The position numbers and the translations under genes were made by a program. Shown here in pieces: positions 1-7,765 of a DNA stretch of 38,174 bases. This DNA is from Opitutaceae bacterium (GTDB taxonomy: Bacteria; Verrucomicrobiota; Verrucomicrobiia; Opitutales; Opitutaceae). The stretch is from contig JAPOIC010000001.1 in the NCBI GenBank assembly GCA_029979145.1, forward strand, positions 1 through 38,174. Direction: 5' to 3'. Under the pieces are notes generated by a model. The model saw only the letters and a list, made by a program, of their open reading frames with translations, had not been told where the DNA came from and did not search any database. Numbering within the stretch: position 1 is the stretch's first letter; each line of letters opens with the position of its first letter.

Positions 1-443
1 GCCATGACCTTGCTGTAGGTGTAGCCGATCATAACTACGGCGCAGACGCCCGGATTGAAGGCGCGGATGACTTCAAGGGTTTCGCACCCACCCAAGCCTC
101 CGGGAATCGTGAGATCGTGGAAGAGAAGATCGAAGTTGAGTCCGGTTTCCCAATTCTGACGAAAACGGTCGATCGCAAAGCGGCCGTCCTCGGTCTCGAT
201 CACCTCATGGCCCAAATCGCGCAGCGCCAGCGATTCCCGCATTATCGGCTCGTCGTCCATGATCAGGATACGGCAGCGGCGAGCGACGCTCGGCAGCACC
301 GGAGCTGCAGCGGACACGGCATCACCCGACGGCACCTCAACCAAGGCCGGCAGGTGCACAAAAAAGATCGCTCCCTCGCCGGGGAAGAGGCAACCGAGGT
401 GCGCCAGTTGTTCCGCTGGGCCGTGGCGCACCTCAATCCCGAA
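1..443 (-). pseudogene. Remnant of a hybrid sensor histidine kinase (end of ATPase domain plus receiver domain)
   Basis: Read on the minus strand, this frame gives the last strand of a histidine-kinase ATPase domain (GEGAIFFVHLPA, the G-x-G-T-x-F-x-V-x-LP pattern). A short linker follows, then a receiver domain with its acidic pair in RILIMDDEP and the phospho-acceptor Asp in LLFHDLTIPGG. An in-frame stop at 444-446 cuts off everything upstream, and only 47 bases separate that stop from the end of uxaC, so the sensor, dimerisation and most of the ATPase domains are missing. The receiver helix after the DDE motif is a few residues shorter than usual. No convincing start codon exists; a GTG at 431 is in frame. 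The receiver runs off the left edge of the window. I read it as a decayed fragment and not a working response regulator. Confidence 0.65.
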
Positions 444-492
444 CTACCGGCAGACGTCCGCGCAGCCCTGCAGGCCTGCGCCTGATCACGCA

Positions 493-1917
493 TCAGCCTT
501 TTGTGTAGCTCGGGTCTAGCTCCAACCGGAAATAGTCCCGGGCGTTGGCAAAGCAAATCGCCTTCACAATCCCGCCGACCAAGGTGAGATCGGCCGGAAT
601 TTCACCCCGCTCCATCATGCCGCCGAGGAGATTGCACAACACGCGGCGGAAATACTCGTGGCGCGGATAGCTGAGAAAACTCCGTGAGTCAGTAAGCATG
701 CCGACGAAGCGGGACAACAGCCCAAGGTTCATCAACGCGCCCAGCTGCCACTCCATCGCTTCCTTCTGGTCGAGAAACCACCAGCCCGAGCCATACTGCA
801 ATTTTCCGGGCACCGAACCGTCCTGAAAATTCCCGATCATCGTTGCGAAGGCGTAGTTGTCCGCTGGGTTGAGATTGTAGAGGACCGTGCGCGGCAACTC
901 GTCGGTGGCGTCTAGCACATCAAGGTAGCGGCTCAAGGCGTGCACCTGCGGCCGGTCGCCAATGCTGTCAAAGCCGGTGTCGGGACCGAGCCGGCGCAGC
1001 AGGCGGGTGTTGTTGTTCCGCTGCGCCCCGAGATGCAGCTGCTTCGTCCATCCTTTCGCCGCGTCCCAGCGGCCAAATTCCAACATGAGGAACGAGCCGA
1101 ATTTCGCCCAATCCTCCGGTGTCGCCGCCCGGCCGGCGCGCGCCGCGGCGAAAATGCTCGCCGCCTCGCCCGCCTCGCAGGGCTCAGCCAGCGACTGCTC
1201 TAGGCCATGATCCGACAGCCGGCAGCCGATGGCGTGAAAGTCATCGTGGCGGCGGCGGAGCGCGGCGAGAAGATCGTCGAAGGTCTTCACCGGCAGGCGC
1301 GCCGACGCGCCAAGCTTCTCCAGCCAAGCGTTGTAAGCGCCGGGATCGTTCACACCTAGCGCCTTGTCTGGACGGAAGGTCGGATAAACCCGCGTGCGCC
1401 GGTTGAGCGTGCGAATTCGTTCGTGGTCAGACAGTGAATCCGCCGGATCGTCGGTGGTGCAAATCACGGCTACTTTGCTGGCTGCGAGCAGGTCGTGCAC
1501 CCGCAGCGTCGCGAGCTGCGAGTTCGCCTCGCGCCAAATCGTGTCGGCACTCGCCAGGTTGATGATCACGTCGAGACCGAAGACGCGCTTCAGTTCCAGA
1601 TGCGACCAATGGTAGAGCGGGTTCCCCAGCGTGTGCGGCACGGTCGCGCACCACGCATCGAATTTTCCGCGCGGGGATGAATCGCCAGTGCAAAACTGCT
1701 CCGCCACGCCATTCGTGCGCATCGCCCGCCATTTGTAGTGATCCCCGCCCAGCCAGATCTCCGCCAAGTCGCCGAACTGATGGTTGTCCGCGATCAGCTT
1801 GGGCGGCAGGTGACAATGGTAGTCGTAGATCGGCTCACTGGCGGCAAAACCATGGTAGAGCTCACGCGCCGAGTCGGACTGGAGCAAAAAGTCGTCGTGG
1901 ATGAAGGACCGGCTCAT
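493..1917 (-). CDS. uxaC: Glucuronate isomerase (uronate isomerase)
   Basis: This 474-residue protein, of usual family length, is the amidohydrolase-fold uronate isomerase that converts D-glucuronate to D-fructuronate and D-galacturonate to D-tagaturonate in the cytoplasm. The N-terminus shows the metal-binding HCH motif in PIYDYHCHLPPKLIADN (about residues 29-45), followed by the typical GGDHYKWRAMRTNGV segment. Later blocks such as CTTDDPADSL, LHLGAQRNNNTR and the LTDSRSFLSYPRHEYFRR region also match the family. It is the last gene of a leftward operon, 16 bases after uxaE, so one transcript would supply isomerase, epimerase and reductase. The start at 1917 gives MSRSFIHDDFLLQ, the normal beginning for this family. 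A degraded kinase fragment follows it downstream. Confidence 0.96.
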   Translation of the reverse strand: MSRSFIHDDFLLQSDSARELYHGFAASEPIYDYHCHLPPKLIADNHQFGDLAEIWLGGDHYKWRAMRTNGVAEQFCTGDSSPRGKFDAWCATVPHTLGNPLYHWSHLELKRVFGLDVIINLASADTIWREANSQLATLRVHDLLAASKVAVICTTDDPADSLSDHERIRTLNRRTRVYPTFRPDKALGVNDPGAYNAWLEKLGASARLPVKTFDDLLAALRRRHDDFHAIGCRLSDHGLEQSLAEPCEAGEAASIFAAARAGRAATPEDWAKFGSFLMLEFGRWDAAKGWTKQLHLGAQRNNNTRLLRRLGPDTGFDSIGDRPQVHALSRYLDVLDATDELPRTVLYNLNPADNYAFATMIGNFQDGSVPGKLQYGSGWWFLDQKEAMEWQLGALMNLGLLSRFVGMLTDSRSFLSYPRHEYFRRVLCNLLGGMMERGEIPADLTLVGGIVKAICFANARDYFRLELDPSYTKG

Positions 1918-1933
1918 GGCGAATCGTTAGGTT

Positions 1934-3754
1934 TCAGCCTGCAATATCCGCGAGCAGTTCGTCGAGCGTCGCGTAGGTTTCCAATCGAGTTGCCGCCGCG
2001 CGACATTCCCCAGCCGGCGCCAGACCCGTGTGTTCCGCGAGGAACAGCAGATAGCTCGCGATCCGCTGGGAAAAGCGCAGGCGCGTCTCAGAACTGACGG
2101 CGTAAAACCGGGCGCGCTGGCGGTAGCCGGCGGCCGTGTGGTCGCCGAGCGCGGACTTCTCCGGCCGGCCCCCAGCCGCGAGCACGTAAAGAAAGTTGTA
2201 TTCGAAAAACGTCATGTGCTCCGGTGAAGGCGGTAGCGCCGCCAGGGCCGCACGACACGACTCCGGCGAGTCGAAGACCTCCGTCGACCGACCGGCGGCG
2301 GCCAGGGTCGTGGTGACAAAACTGCGCGCCATCTTTTGCTCGGTGGCATCCGCGCTGAAGCCGCCGGCGACCGCCATGTCGACCGTGAACTGATACCAAT
2401 CGCGCCAGAGCGCCGCGTCCGCGCCATCGTTCGACTGCGCGAGCGCCACGCCCATCTCGTAGGTGTAACGGCCCGAGGTCTTGATCTCAAGCGCGCCGCC
2501 GGTCACGTGACCCATCACCTGATAGTTTTCCGCCGATTTTCCGGAGCCGGAGTGGAAGCCAATGCTTACGCCGAACCGCACGCACACCGCCCATTGCGCC
2601 TCGATGAGGCGGCGGAGCGCCGCGTTGTCCGGATACGGTGTGTTCTTCTGAAACCCAAAGGCCGGGGCCACAAAGTGCACCGGCATGCCCAGCACCTCGC
2701 AGAGCGCGAGCATGATGGCCGTCGTCTCGGGCGCGGTCAGGCCGGGCAGCTCGTCGATCGAAAGTTCGCGCAGGTAGCGGCAGCCAACGTCGGTCGTGAA
2801 CGCCGCGGCGCGCGCGGTCGCGTATTTCTCGTCGCGCCGCTTCATCTTCTGCATCGGCGTCCAGACGGTCGTGAGCAAACGCGTGAATGCCTTGTCGTCC
2901 AGCGTAACGCCGGCGGCGGTCACGCGGTCGCGGGTCCGCTTCACCACGTCCGCCGGGATCTGGGCGGGATCGGCGGGCTGGTTCAGCGCAAGTTCCGGCG
3001 AAAGGTCAAAGGTGATGTAGCTGGCTAGCAGGCAGCCCCGCACCAAGGCGTCTTCGCGGACGTCGAACTTGCCACCGATCGGCTGATGATCGGCGTTGAA
3101 CGACCACGCGATGCGTCGCCGGTGGAACCCGGTCTTGAGCTTGGACAGCACTGCACCGTGGCTCATGCCCTCGACGCTCTGGCCTTGGTGACCCTCGGGC
3201 ACGTTCGTGCCGATAAAAGGAAACGGCACCGAGTCGAGTCGGCCGTCGAGCATGGCGTCGACATCATAAACCAGCTCGCGCGGGATGGAATTTTGGTTGG
3301 CGGTTAGGCCAATTCCCAACGTCGCCATCGCCCACTCCACCGCCGGCCAGTGCAAGGTCGTGAATCTCGCGCCTACGCCGAGCGTGCTGCGGCCCAACGC
3401 GACCGTCGCCGTGGGGAAAATCGTGGAGCCGGCATCGTACTCCTGAATCAGGTTTTTCAACCGGATGAGGTTGGCAAAGGTCGCGGGAAAATAGGTCGCG
3501 CCGCCGAGCGTCACGCCCTCATCCAAGGTCGCGGTGCCGCCGGCCAGCCGCCACGCGCAGTCGCCGTGATCATTTTCCCACAGGGTCCACTCTCCCGCGG
3601 CCGTGGCGAACCGACTACGCCCATGCTCGCGGGCACGGCCGGCCGCCAGGTCGGTCTGCAGGTCAGGCCAATCGAGACAGAAGTCCGGCGAGATGCAGGG
3701 GTTCTGCGCGATGCGTAGGTCGTGTCGGAGCAGAGAGGTGTTGATGGCGGACAT
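1934..3754 (-). CDS. uxaE: Tagaturonate epimerase family protein (UxaE-like)
   Basis: This 606-residue protein resembles UxaE, which interconverts D-tagaturonate and D-fructuronate, so that galacturonate can enter the glucuronate branch. The recognition rests on an ADHQPIGGKFD-type block (around residue 230), a GFHSGSGKSAENYQVMG block (around 415), comparable to the HSGS-K motif I recall for UxaE, and the setting between uxaC and a mannonate-type reductase. It is longer than the Thermotoga enzyme as I remember it (about 480 residues), so the exact substrate is an inference. The reading frame stays open upstream to 4009, but that part overlaps the SDR gene and is low-complexity Arg-rich. The ATG at 3754 (MSAINTSLLRHDLRIAQ) is 11 bases after the SDR stop and is the sensible start. 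Confidence 0.65.
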   Translation of the reverse strand: MSAINTSLLRHDLRIAQNPCISPDFCLDWPDLQTDLAAGRAREHGRSRFATAAGEWTLWENDHGDCAWRLAGGTATLDEGVTLGGATYFPATFANLIRLKNLIQEYDAGSTIFPTATVALGRSTLGVGARFTTLHWPAVEWAMATLGIGLTANQNSIPRELVYDVDAMLDGRLDSVPFPFIGTNVPEGHQGQSVEGMSHGAVLSKLKTGFHRRRIAWSFNADHQPIGGKFDVREDALVRGCLLASYITFDLSPELALNQPADPAQIPADVVKRTRDRVTAAGVTLDDKAFTRLLTTVWTPMQKMKRRDEKYATARAAAFTTDVGCRYLRELSIDELPGLTAPETTAIMLALCEVLGMPVHFVAPAFGFQKNTPYPDNAALRRLIEAQWAVCVRFGVSIGFHSGSGKSAENYQVMGHVTGGALEIKTSGRYTYEMGVALAQSNDGADAALWRDWYQFTVDMAVAGGFSADATEQKMARSFVTTTLAAAGRSTEVFDSPESCRAALAALPPSPEHMTFFEYNFLYVLAAGGRPEKSALGDHTAAGYRQRARFYAVSSETRLRFSQRIASYLLFLAEHTGLAPAGECRAAATRLETYATLDELLADIAG

Positions 3755-3765
3755 GGGAGAAAAAC

Positions 3766-4560
3766 TCAGATTGTCATCGCGTGATAGCCGCCGTCGACGA
3801 TCAGTTCCTCGCCGGTGATGAAGCCGCCCGCGGCGTCGCTCGCAAGGAGCAGGGTCGCGCCGATGAGCTCGCGTGCTTCGCCGAAGCGTTTCATCGGCGT
3901 GTGGCCCATGATGCTGGCGACGCGGTCCGGCGTGAGCACCTTCTTGTTTTGCTCGGCCGGGAAAAAGCCGGGCACCAAGACGTTGACCCGCACGCGGTGC
4001 GGCGCCCATTCGCGCGCGAGGTTGAGCGACAGATTGTGCACGGCGCCCTTGGTCGCCGAGTAGGTGAACACGCGGGACAGCGGCACCACGCCGGACATCG
4101 AGCCGAGATTGATGATCGCGCCTCCCTCCCCGCGCTCGACGAGGTAACGGCCGAACACCTGGCAGCCTAGCATCACGCCCTTGAGGTTCACGTTCACGAT
4201 GCGGTCGAACTCCTCATCGGTGATCTCAAGGAACGGCGTCGCCGAGTTTACGCCCGCGCCGTTGACCACGATGTCAATTCGCCCGCAGCGTGCGATGACC
4301 GCGTCGCGCAGGCCCTCCAACTCGGTCTTGCTCGTGGCCTCCGCCGCGTGAAAACAAGCCCGGCCGCCCGCAGCAGCGATGCGCTCGATCCGAGCCGCGG
4401 CCTTGTCGGAATTGCGACCGACAATGACCACCTCGGCGCCGGCACCCGCCAGCCCCTCGGCCATTGCGCCGCAAAGTTCGCCGGTGCCGCCGATGATCAC
4501 GGCGACTTTGCCACTCAAACCAAACAGGGCGTGCAGGAAGTCAGGGGGGGTAGTTGCCAT
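3766..4560 (-). CDS. SDR-family oxidoreductase, probable fructuronate reductase (D-mannonate oxidoreductase)
   Basis: This 264-residue short-chain dehydrogenase has an N-terminal NAD(P)-binding loop GGTGELCGAMAEGLA (about residues 24-38), a VNGAGVN motif, the catalytic Ser in LGSMSG and the Tyr-x3-Lys pair in TYSATKG. It ends with the standard ITGEELIVDGGY segment. Among SDRs, the GGTG-x-LCG glycine loop resembles the Bacillus YjmF-type D-mannonate oxidoreductase, which reduces D-fructuronate to D-mannonate. As first gene of the operon with uxaE and uxaC, that activity fits. I chose the ATG at 4560 (MATTPPDFLHALFGL); a second in-frame start at 4596 would add 12 residues. It faces the larA-like gene across about 100 bases, where a shared promoter region must lie. 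Cofactor preference cannot be told from the sequence. Confidence 0.75.
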   Translation of the reverse strand: MATTPPDFLHALFGLSGKVAVIIGGTGELCGAMAEGLAGAGAEVVIVGRNSDKAAARIERIAAAGGRACFHAAEATSKTELEGLRDAVIARCGRIDIVVNGAGVNSATPFLEITDEEFDRIVNVNLKGVMLGCQVFGRYLVERGEGGAIINLGSMSGVVPLSRVFTYSATKGAVHNLSLNLAREWAPHRVRVNVLVPGFFPAEQNKKVLTPDRVASIMGHTPMKRFGEARELIGATLLLASDAAGGFITGEELIVDGGYHAMTI

Positions 4561-4665
4561 GCCAGCCGAGCGTGCGCGATTTGCCCCGTGAAACAATCAA
4601 AAGCCATGCGCCGCATTCCGTCATTGTGACCGCAAGCGGCATGCGACACGAATCGAGCCCAGCCT
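4561..4665. promoter_or_regulatory. Divergent promoter region between the hexuronate operon and the LarA-like gene
   Basis: These 105 bases separate two outward-facing transcription units and must hold both start regions. A hexamer CATGCG occurs twice on the + strand (near 4603 and 4638), 35 bases apart. I could not find a convincing sigma-70 -35/-10 pair or a long palindrome on either strand, so no specific operator is proposed. Confidence 0.35.
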
Positions 4666-5964
4666 ATGACGGAACCTCAGCCATGTCTCAGCCGCCATGC
4701 CGCTCCATCCGGTTCACTTAGCCCTGACGAAGTCGGCGAGATCGTGGCCGCCGCCTGTGCCCCCGCCGACTACCGCGGTCAGCGCGTTCTCCTGATCATC
4801 CCGGACGGCACGCGCACGGCGCCGGTGGGAGTGATGTTCAAGACTCTCTTTGATCGCATCGGGCGGGTGACGACCAAGTTCGACGTCATGATCGCGCTCG
4901 GCACGCATCCGCCCATGAGCGACGACGCCATCAACCAGCGGGTCGAGATCACCGCGGAGGAGCGCGCGACGACCTACCGCAAGGTCGAGTTCATCAATCA
5001 CGAGTGGGACAACCCGGCGGCCTTGCGTGACCTCGGCGTGATTCCCGCCGACGAGATCAAGAAGCTCTCCGGCGGGCTCTTCGCGATGGACGTGCCGGTG
5101 CACATCAACCGACGGCTGTTCGACTATGACCAGTTGATCATCGTGGGGCCGGTGTTTCCGCACGAGGTCGTGGGCTTCTCCGGCGGCAACAAATACCTGT
5201 TTCCCGGCGTGGGCGGGCCCGGCATTCTGAATTTCTTTCATTGGCTCGGAGCGGTCGTCACCAACCCGATGATCATCGGCAACAAGTGGACGCCCGTTCG
5301 CAAAGTCGTGGACCGCGCCGGCGCGATGGTGCCCGTGTCCAAGTTGTGTTTCGCAATGGTGGTGGAGGGCCACGGCAATCTCGCCGGGCTCTACGCCGGC
5401 ACCCCCGAGGCGGCGTGGGATGCAGCCAGCGAGCTCTCAAAACAGCTTCACATCACCTACAAGGACCGGCCGTTTCACACCGTGCTGTCGTGTGCGCCGC
5501 CGATGTATGACGAGGTGTGGGTCGCCGGCAAATGCATGTATAAGCTCGAGCCGATCGTAGCCGACGGCGGCGAACTGATCATCTACGCCCCCCACCTGCA
5601 CGAGATTTCCATCACGCACGGCGAGCACATCCGCCGGATTGGCTATCACTGCCGCGACTATTTCCTGAAGCAGTGGGATCGTTTCAAGGACGAGCCGTGG
5701 GGCATCCTCGCCCACTCCACGCATGTTCACGGAATCGGCACCTATGACGCTGCGACGGGCATCGAAACGCCGCGCGTGCGCGTCACCTTGGCGACTGGAT
5801 TGAGCGAAGCCCAGTGCCGGGAAGTCAACTTGGGCTATCGGGACTGGCGGAGTATCAACCCGGCCGATTTCGCCGGGCGGGAAAACGAGGGTATCCTGCT
5901 GGAGCCCAAGGCCGGGGAGCGCCTCTACCATCTGCGGCAAAAACCCGTGTGGGCCGGAGGTTGA
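4666..5964 (+). CDS. LarA-family (DUF2088) nickel-pincer-dependent racemase/epimerase homologue
   Basis: This 432-residue protein carries the hallmarks of lactate racemase LarA and its relatives, which use a nickel-pincer nucleotide to racemise or epimerise 2-hydroxy acids. Visible are DGTRTAP (residues 47-53, the DxTR substrate-binding motif), GTHPPMS with His81 (the catalytic-His block), NHEWDN at 111-116, and HEVVGFSGGNK at 166-176 with His166 and Lys176 corresponding to the second catalytic His and the cofactor-linked Lys of LarA. The PGVGG block follows. The larB, larC and larE cofactor genes are not in this window. Its divergent position next to the UxaC/UxaE/SDR operon suggests a sugar-acid substrate such as mannonate or gluconate and not lactate; that is an inference. 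The tRNA-Arg gene lies convergently 7 bases downstream. Confidence 0.85.
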   Translation: MTEPQPCLSRHAAPSGSLSPDEVGEIVAAACAPADYRGQRVLLIIPDGTRTAPVGVMFKTLFDRIGRVTTKFDVMIALGTHPPMSDDAINQRVEITAEERATTYRKVEFINHEWDNPAALRDLGVIPADEIKKLSGGLFAMDVPVHINRRLFDYDQLIIVGPVFPHEVVGFSGGNKYLFPGVGGPGILNFFHWLGAVVTNPMIIGNKWTPVRKVVDRAGAMVPVSKLCFAMVVEGHGNLAGLYAGTPEAAWDAASELSKQLHITYKDRPFHTVLSCAPPMYDEVWVAGKCMYKLEPIVADGGELIIYAPHLHEISITHGEHIRRIGYHCRDYFLKQWDRFKDEPWGILAHSTHVHGIGTYDAATGIETPRVRVTLATGLSEAQCREVNLGYRDWRSINPADFAGRENEGILLEPKAGERLYHLRQKPVWAGG

Positions 5965-5971
5965 CCGGGAG

Positions 5972-6048
5972 TGGTGGGGCCGGCGGGAGTCGAACCCACA
6001 ACCCTTTCCTTAGGACGGAACAGCTCTATCCAGTTGAGCTACGGCCCC
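5972..6048 (-). tRNA. tRNA-Arg (anticodon CCU)
   Basis: The minus strand folds into a cloverleaf. The acceptor is GGGGCCG/CGGCCCC, the D stem GCTC/GAGC, the anticodon loop GTCCTAA gives CCT at positions 34-36, the T stem is GTGGG/CCCGC with loop TTCGACT, the discriminator is A, and CCA is encoded. The outermost anticodon-stem pair (27-43) appears to be a G-A mismatch, and position 26 is U. It reads AGG codons and lies convergent to the LarA-like gene. Confidence 0.93.
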
Positions 6049-6112
6049 AGCGACGGCATGAACGGCCATCCCTGGGGTCCGGTCAACCCTCCAAATCGCG
6101 CCAAAATGCGGG

Positions 6113-6141
6113 TTGACATGCCCGGGCGGCGGCCAATTCTC
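6113..6141 (+). promoter_or_regulatory. Probable promoter of rpsR
   Basis: A perfect TTGACA (6113-6118) is followed after 16-17 bases by a weak AATTCT/ATTCTC -10 element. Transcription would start about 12 bases before the rpsR ATG at 6160. The bases just after the -35 (TGCCCGGGCG) closely match those after the TTGACA upstream of tRNA-Pro. Confidence 0.5.
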
Positions 6142-6159
6142 TGCCGTTCCTTTCGAATC

Positions 6160-6354
6160 ATGAGCACTTCAGAAGAAAAGCAGCAGAGCCTTACGCCGGA
6201 GAATTACCCGTTCACCGCCCCCCAGATGATGAACCGGTATGTCACCGACACCGGCAAAATTCTCCCGCGCAAGTATACCGGCCTCAGCGCCAAGCAGCAG
6301 CGCGCCGTGACCCGCACGATCAAGCAGTCCCGCAACACCTTGCTGGCGCTCTGA
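6160..6354 (+). CDS. rpsR: 30S ribosomal protein bS18
   Basis: This short 64-residue protein is small-subunit ribosomal protein bS18. The diagnostic core is visible: LPRKYTGLSAKQQRAVTRTI (about residues 39-58), followed by KQSRNTLLAL. In this family that segment contacts 16S rRNA and the bS6 partner. The N-terminal part (MSTSEEKQQSLTPENYPF) is short and lacks the cysteines found in zinc-binding forms. It stands alone here, not beside rpsF and rplI as in many genomes, between its own promoter and a strong terminator. An isolated position raises the possibility that this is one of two copies, which the window cannot settle. The ATG at 6160 gives the normal family length. Confidence 0.93.
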   Translation: MSTSEEKQQSLTPENYPFTAPQMMNRYVTDTGKILPRKYTGLSAKQQRAVTRTIKQSRNTLLAL

Positions 6355-6380
6355 TCCCCCGGGGAAACCCAATTCAATCA

Positions 6381-6406
6381 GCCGGAGCCCCGTCTCCGGC
6401 TTTTTT
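6381..6406 (+). terminator. Rho-independent terminator after rpsR
   Basis: A perfect 7-bp stem GCCGGAG/CTCCGGC encloses a 6-base loop and is followed directly by TTTTTT. It ends 5 bases before the tsaC ATG, so tsaC transcription depends on read-through or on an unseen start. Confidence 0.92.
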
Positions 6407-6411
6407 GTGCC

Positions 6412-7416
6412 ATGACCCGACGCCGAACGACCCGGACCTTCCGCGGCACGGCCCGCAATCTCGCCCGGTTGGCGAGCCGGCTGCAGGACGGCGATCTCGT
6501 CGCCGTGCCCACCGAGACAGTCTACGGCCTGGCGGCGAACGCCTTGGATGCCCGCGCATGCGCCCGGATCTTTGCCGCCAAGGGTCGGCCCCGGACGGAT
6601 CCTTTGATTGTGCATCTCCAGCACGTCAGGCAGCTGTCCGACGTGGCCGCGCCCAACGCCACGGCCCTTCGTCTGGCCAAAGCGTTTTGGCCCGGCCCCC
6701 TGACTATGATTCTGCCTAAGGCGGCCATCGTCCCGGAAATTGTGACCGCAGGCGGCGACAGCGTGGCGGTGCGCGTCCCGGCGCATCCGTTGTTTCGCCG
6801 CCTGCTCGCCCAGTGCCGCCTGCCTTTGGCTGCGCCCAGCGCCAATCCATTTGGCTACGTCAGCCCAACCACCGCTGCCCACGTCAAGGAAGGCCTCGCG
6901 GGCAAGATTGGCTATATTCTTGACGGCGGACCCGCCCGCATCGGTTTGGAATCAACCATCGTCGATGTCCGCGATCCCCGGCGATTGCGCGTGCTTCGGC
7001 CCGGTGCCATCACGGCGGCGCAATTACGCCAAGCGAGTGGTTGTCCGGTGCAGGACTTCGCAGGAGCGACAGCTTCGTCGACCCAAGCGCAACTGGCCCC
7101 CGGCCAGCTGCTCCAACACTATAGCCCGCGAGCCAAAGTGGTGTTGCACGAGAAGCTCCCGCCCCCCAGCCAGCTGGTCGCAACCACAGGGGCTAACGCC
7201 TGGCTCTATTTCCGCCGGCCAGCCGGGGCGAAGCGGCATCCGCTTCATTGGCTTTCCGCCGACGGCAGCCAAGCCGAAGCGGCCCATGCCTTGTTTGCGA
7301 AGCTTCGCGAGCTGGATCAGCGCAAGTGCACGGCAGTCCATGTCGAACTGGCCCCGTCGGGTCCGCTGGCGATCGCGATCAACGACCGCCTGCGGCGGGC
7401 GGCCGCCAAGGGGTGA
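6412..7416 (+). CDS. L-threonylcarbamoyladenylate synthase (TsaC/Sua5 type)
   Basis: This 334-residue protein makes threonylcarbamoyl-AMP from threonine, bicarbonate and ATP, the first step of the t6A modification at position 37 of ANN-decoding tRNAs. The YrdC domain comes first: VAVPTETVYGLAANALD (about 31-47), IFAAKGRPRTDPLIVHL (54-70), the AFWPGPLTMIL block, VAVRVPAHPLF and LAAPSANPFG. It ends with IGLESTIVDV and a LRPGAIT motif. A C-terminal Sua5 domain follows, recognised by the linker motif GQLLQHYSPRA (around 228-238), so this is the long Sua5 form and not the short TsaC. It starts just after the rpsR terminator. The last third is less conserved, as usual for the domain. Confidence 0.93.
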   Translation: MTRRRTTRTFRGTARNLARLASRLQDGDLVAVPTETVYGLAANALDARACARIFAAKGRPRTDPLIVHLQHVRQLSDVAAPNATALRLAKAFWPGPLTMILPKAAIVPEIVTAGGDSVAVRVPAHPLFRRLLAQCRLPLAAPSANPFGYVSPTTAAHVKEGLAGKIGYILDGGPARIGLESTIVDVRDPRRLRVLRPGAITAAQLRQASGCPVQDFAGATASSTQAQLAPGQLLQHYSPRAKVVLHEKLPPPSQLVATTGANAWLYFRRPAGAKRHPLHWLSADGSQAEAAHALFAKLRELDQRKCTAVHVELAPSGPLAIAINDRLRRAAAKG

Positions 7417-7431
7417 CGAATGGGCCCGGTC

Positions 7432-7689
7432 TCAGGGCCGGGATTGTTCGTCGTTCTGCTGCACCACGTAGTAGTCCTTGTAGGACTTGTCGTAATACTG
7501 CGCGTAATAGTAGCCGGAGACGGCCACGTTGAGGCCATTCAAGATGGCGCCAAAGACAGGCACGTTGGACTCCTGCAGGCGCTTCGAGGCGAACTGGGCC
7601 GCCTTGCGACGGACCTTGTTGAAATAGATATTGAACAGGGAGCCGTCGACGAGCGGGAGAATGATGAGTGCGTCGCTGACGGCGGGCAT
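7432..7689 (-). pseudogene. C-terminal remnant of a polysaccharide-biosynthesis tyrosine autokinase (Wzc/BY-kinase type)
   Basis: The 85 codons read AVSDALIILPLVDGSLF, then a basic segment NKVRRKAAQF, then ESNVPVFGAILNGLN and a tyrosine-rich tail (GYYYAQYYDKSYKDYYVV). This is the layout of the last part of a bacterial tyrosine kinase that controls capsule or exopolysaccharide export: the end of the nucleotide-binding fold followed by the autophosphorylated Tyr cluster. The Walker motifs, membrane segments and Wzz domain that should precede it (500 or more residues) are absent. An in-frame TAG directly precedes the ATG, and hisC ends only 77 bases upstream. It is therefore a truncated leftover. 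Expression as a free Tyr-rich peptide cannot be excluded. Confidence 0.7.
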
Positions 7690-7765
7690 CTAATGGGAAT
7701 GCGACATCAGGATCTGGTGGAGCTCGAAGCCAGCCTACCCCGCCGCCAACCGCCGATGAGCTGGT

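Noticed and set aside
3755..4009. An 85-residue N-terminal extension of the UxaE-like protein
   Set aside because: It overlaps the SDR gene, is Arg/Gly/His-rich, and a good ATG exists at 3754.
4666..5964. Naming the LarA homologue lactate racemase
   Set aside because: The family has several substrates, the setting is hexuronate catabolism, and no lar cofactor genes are adjacent.
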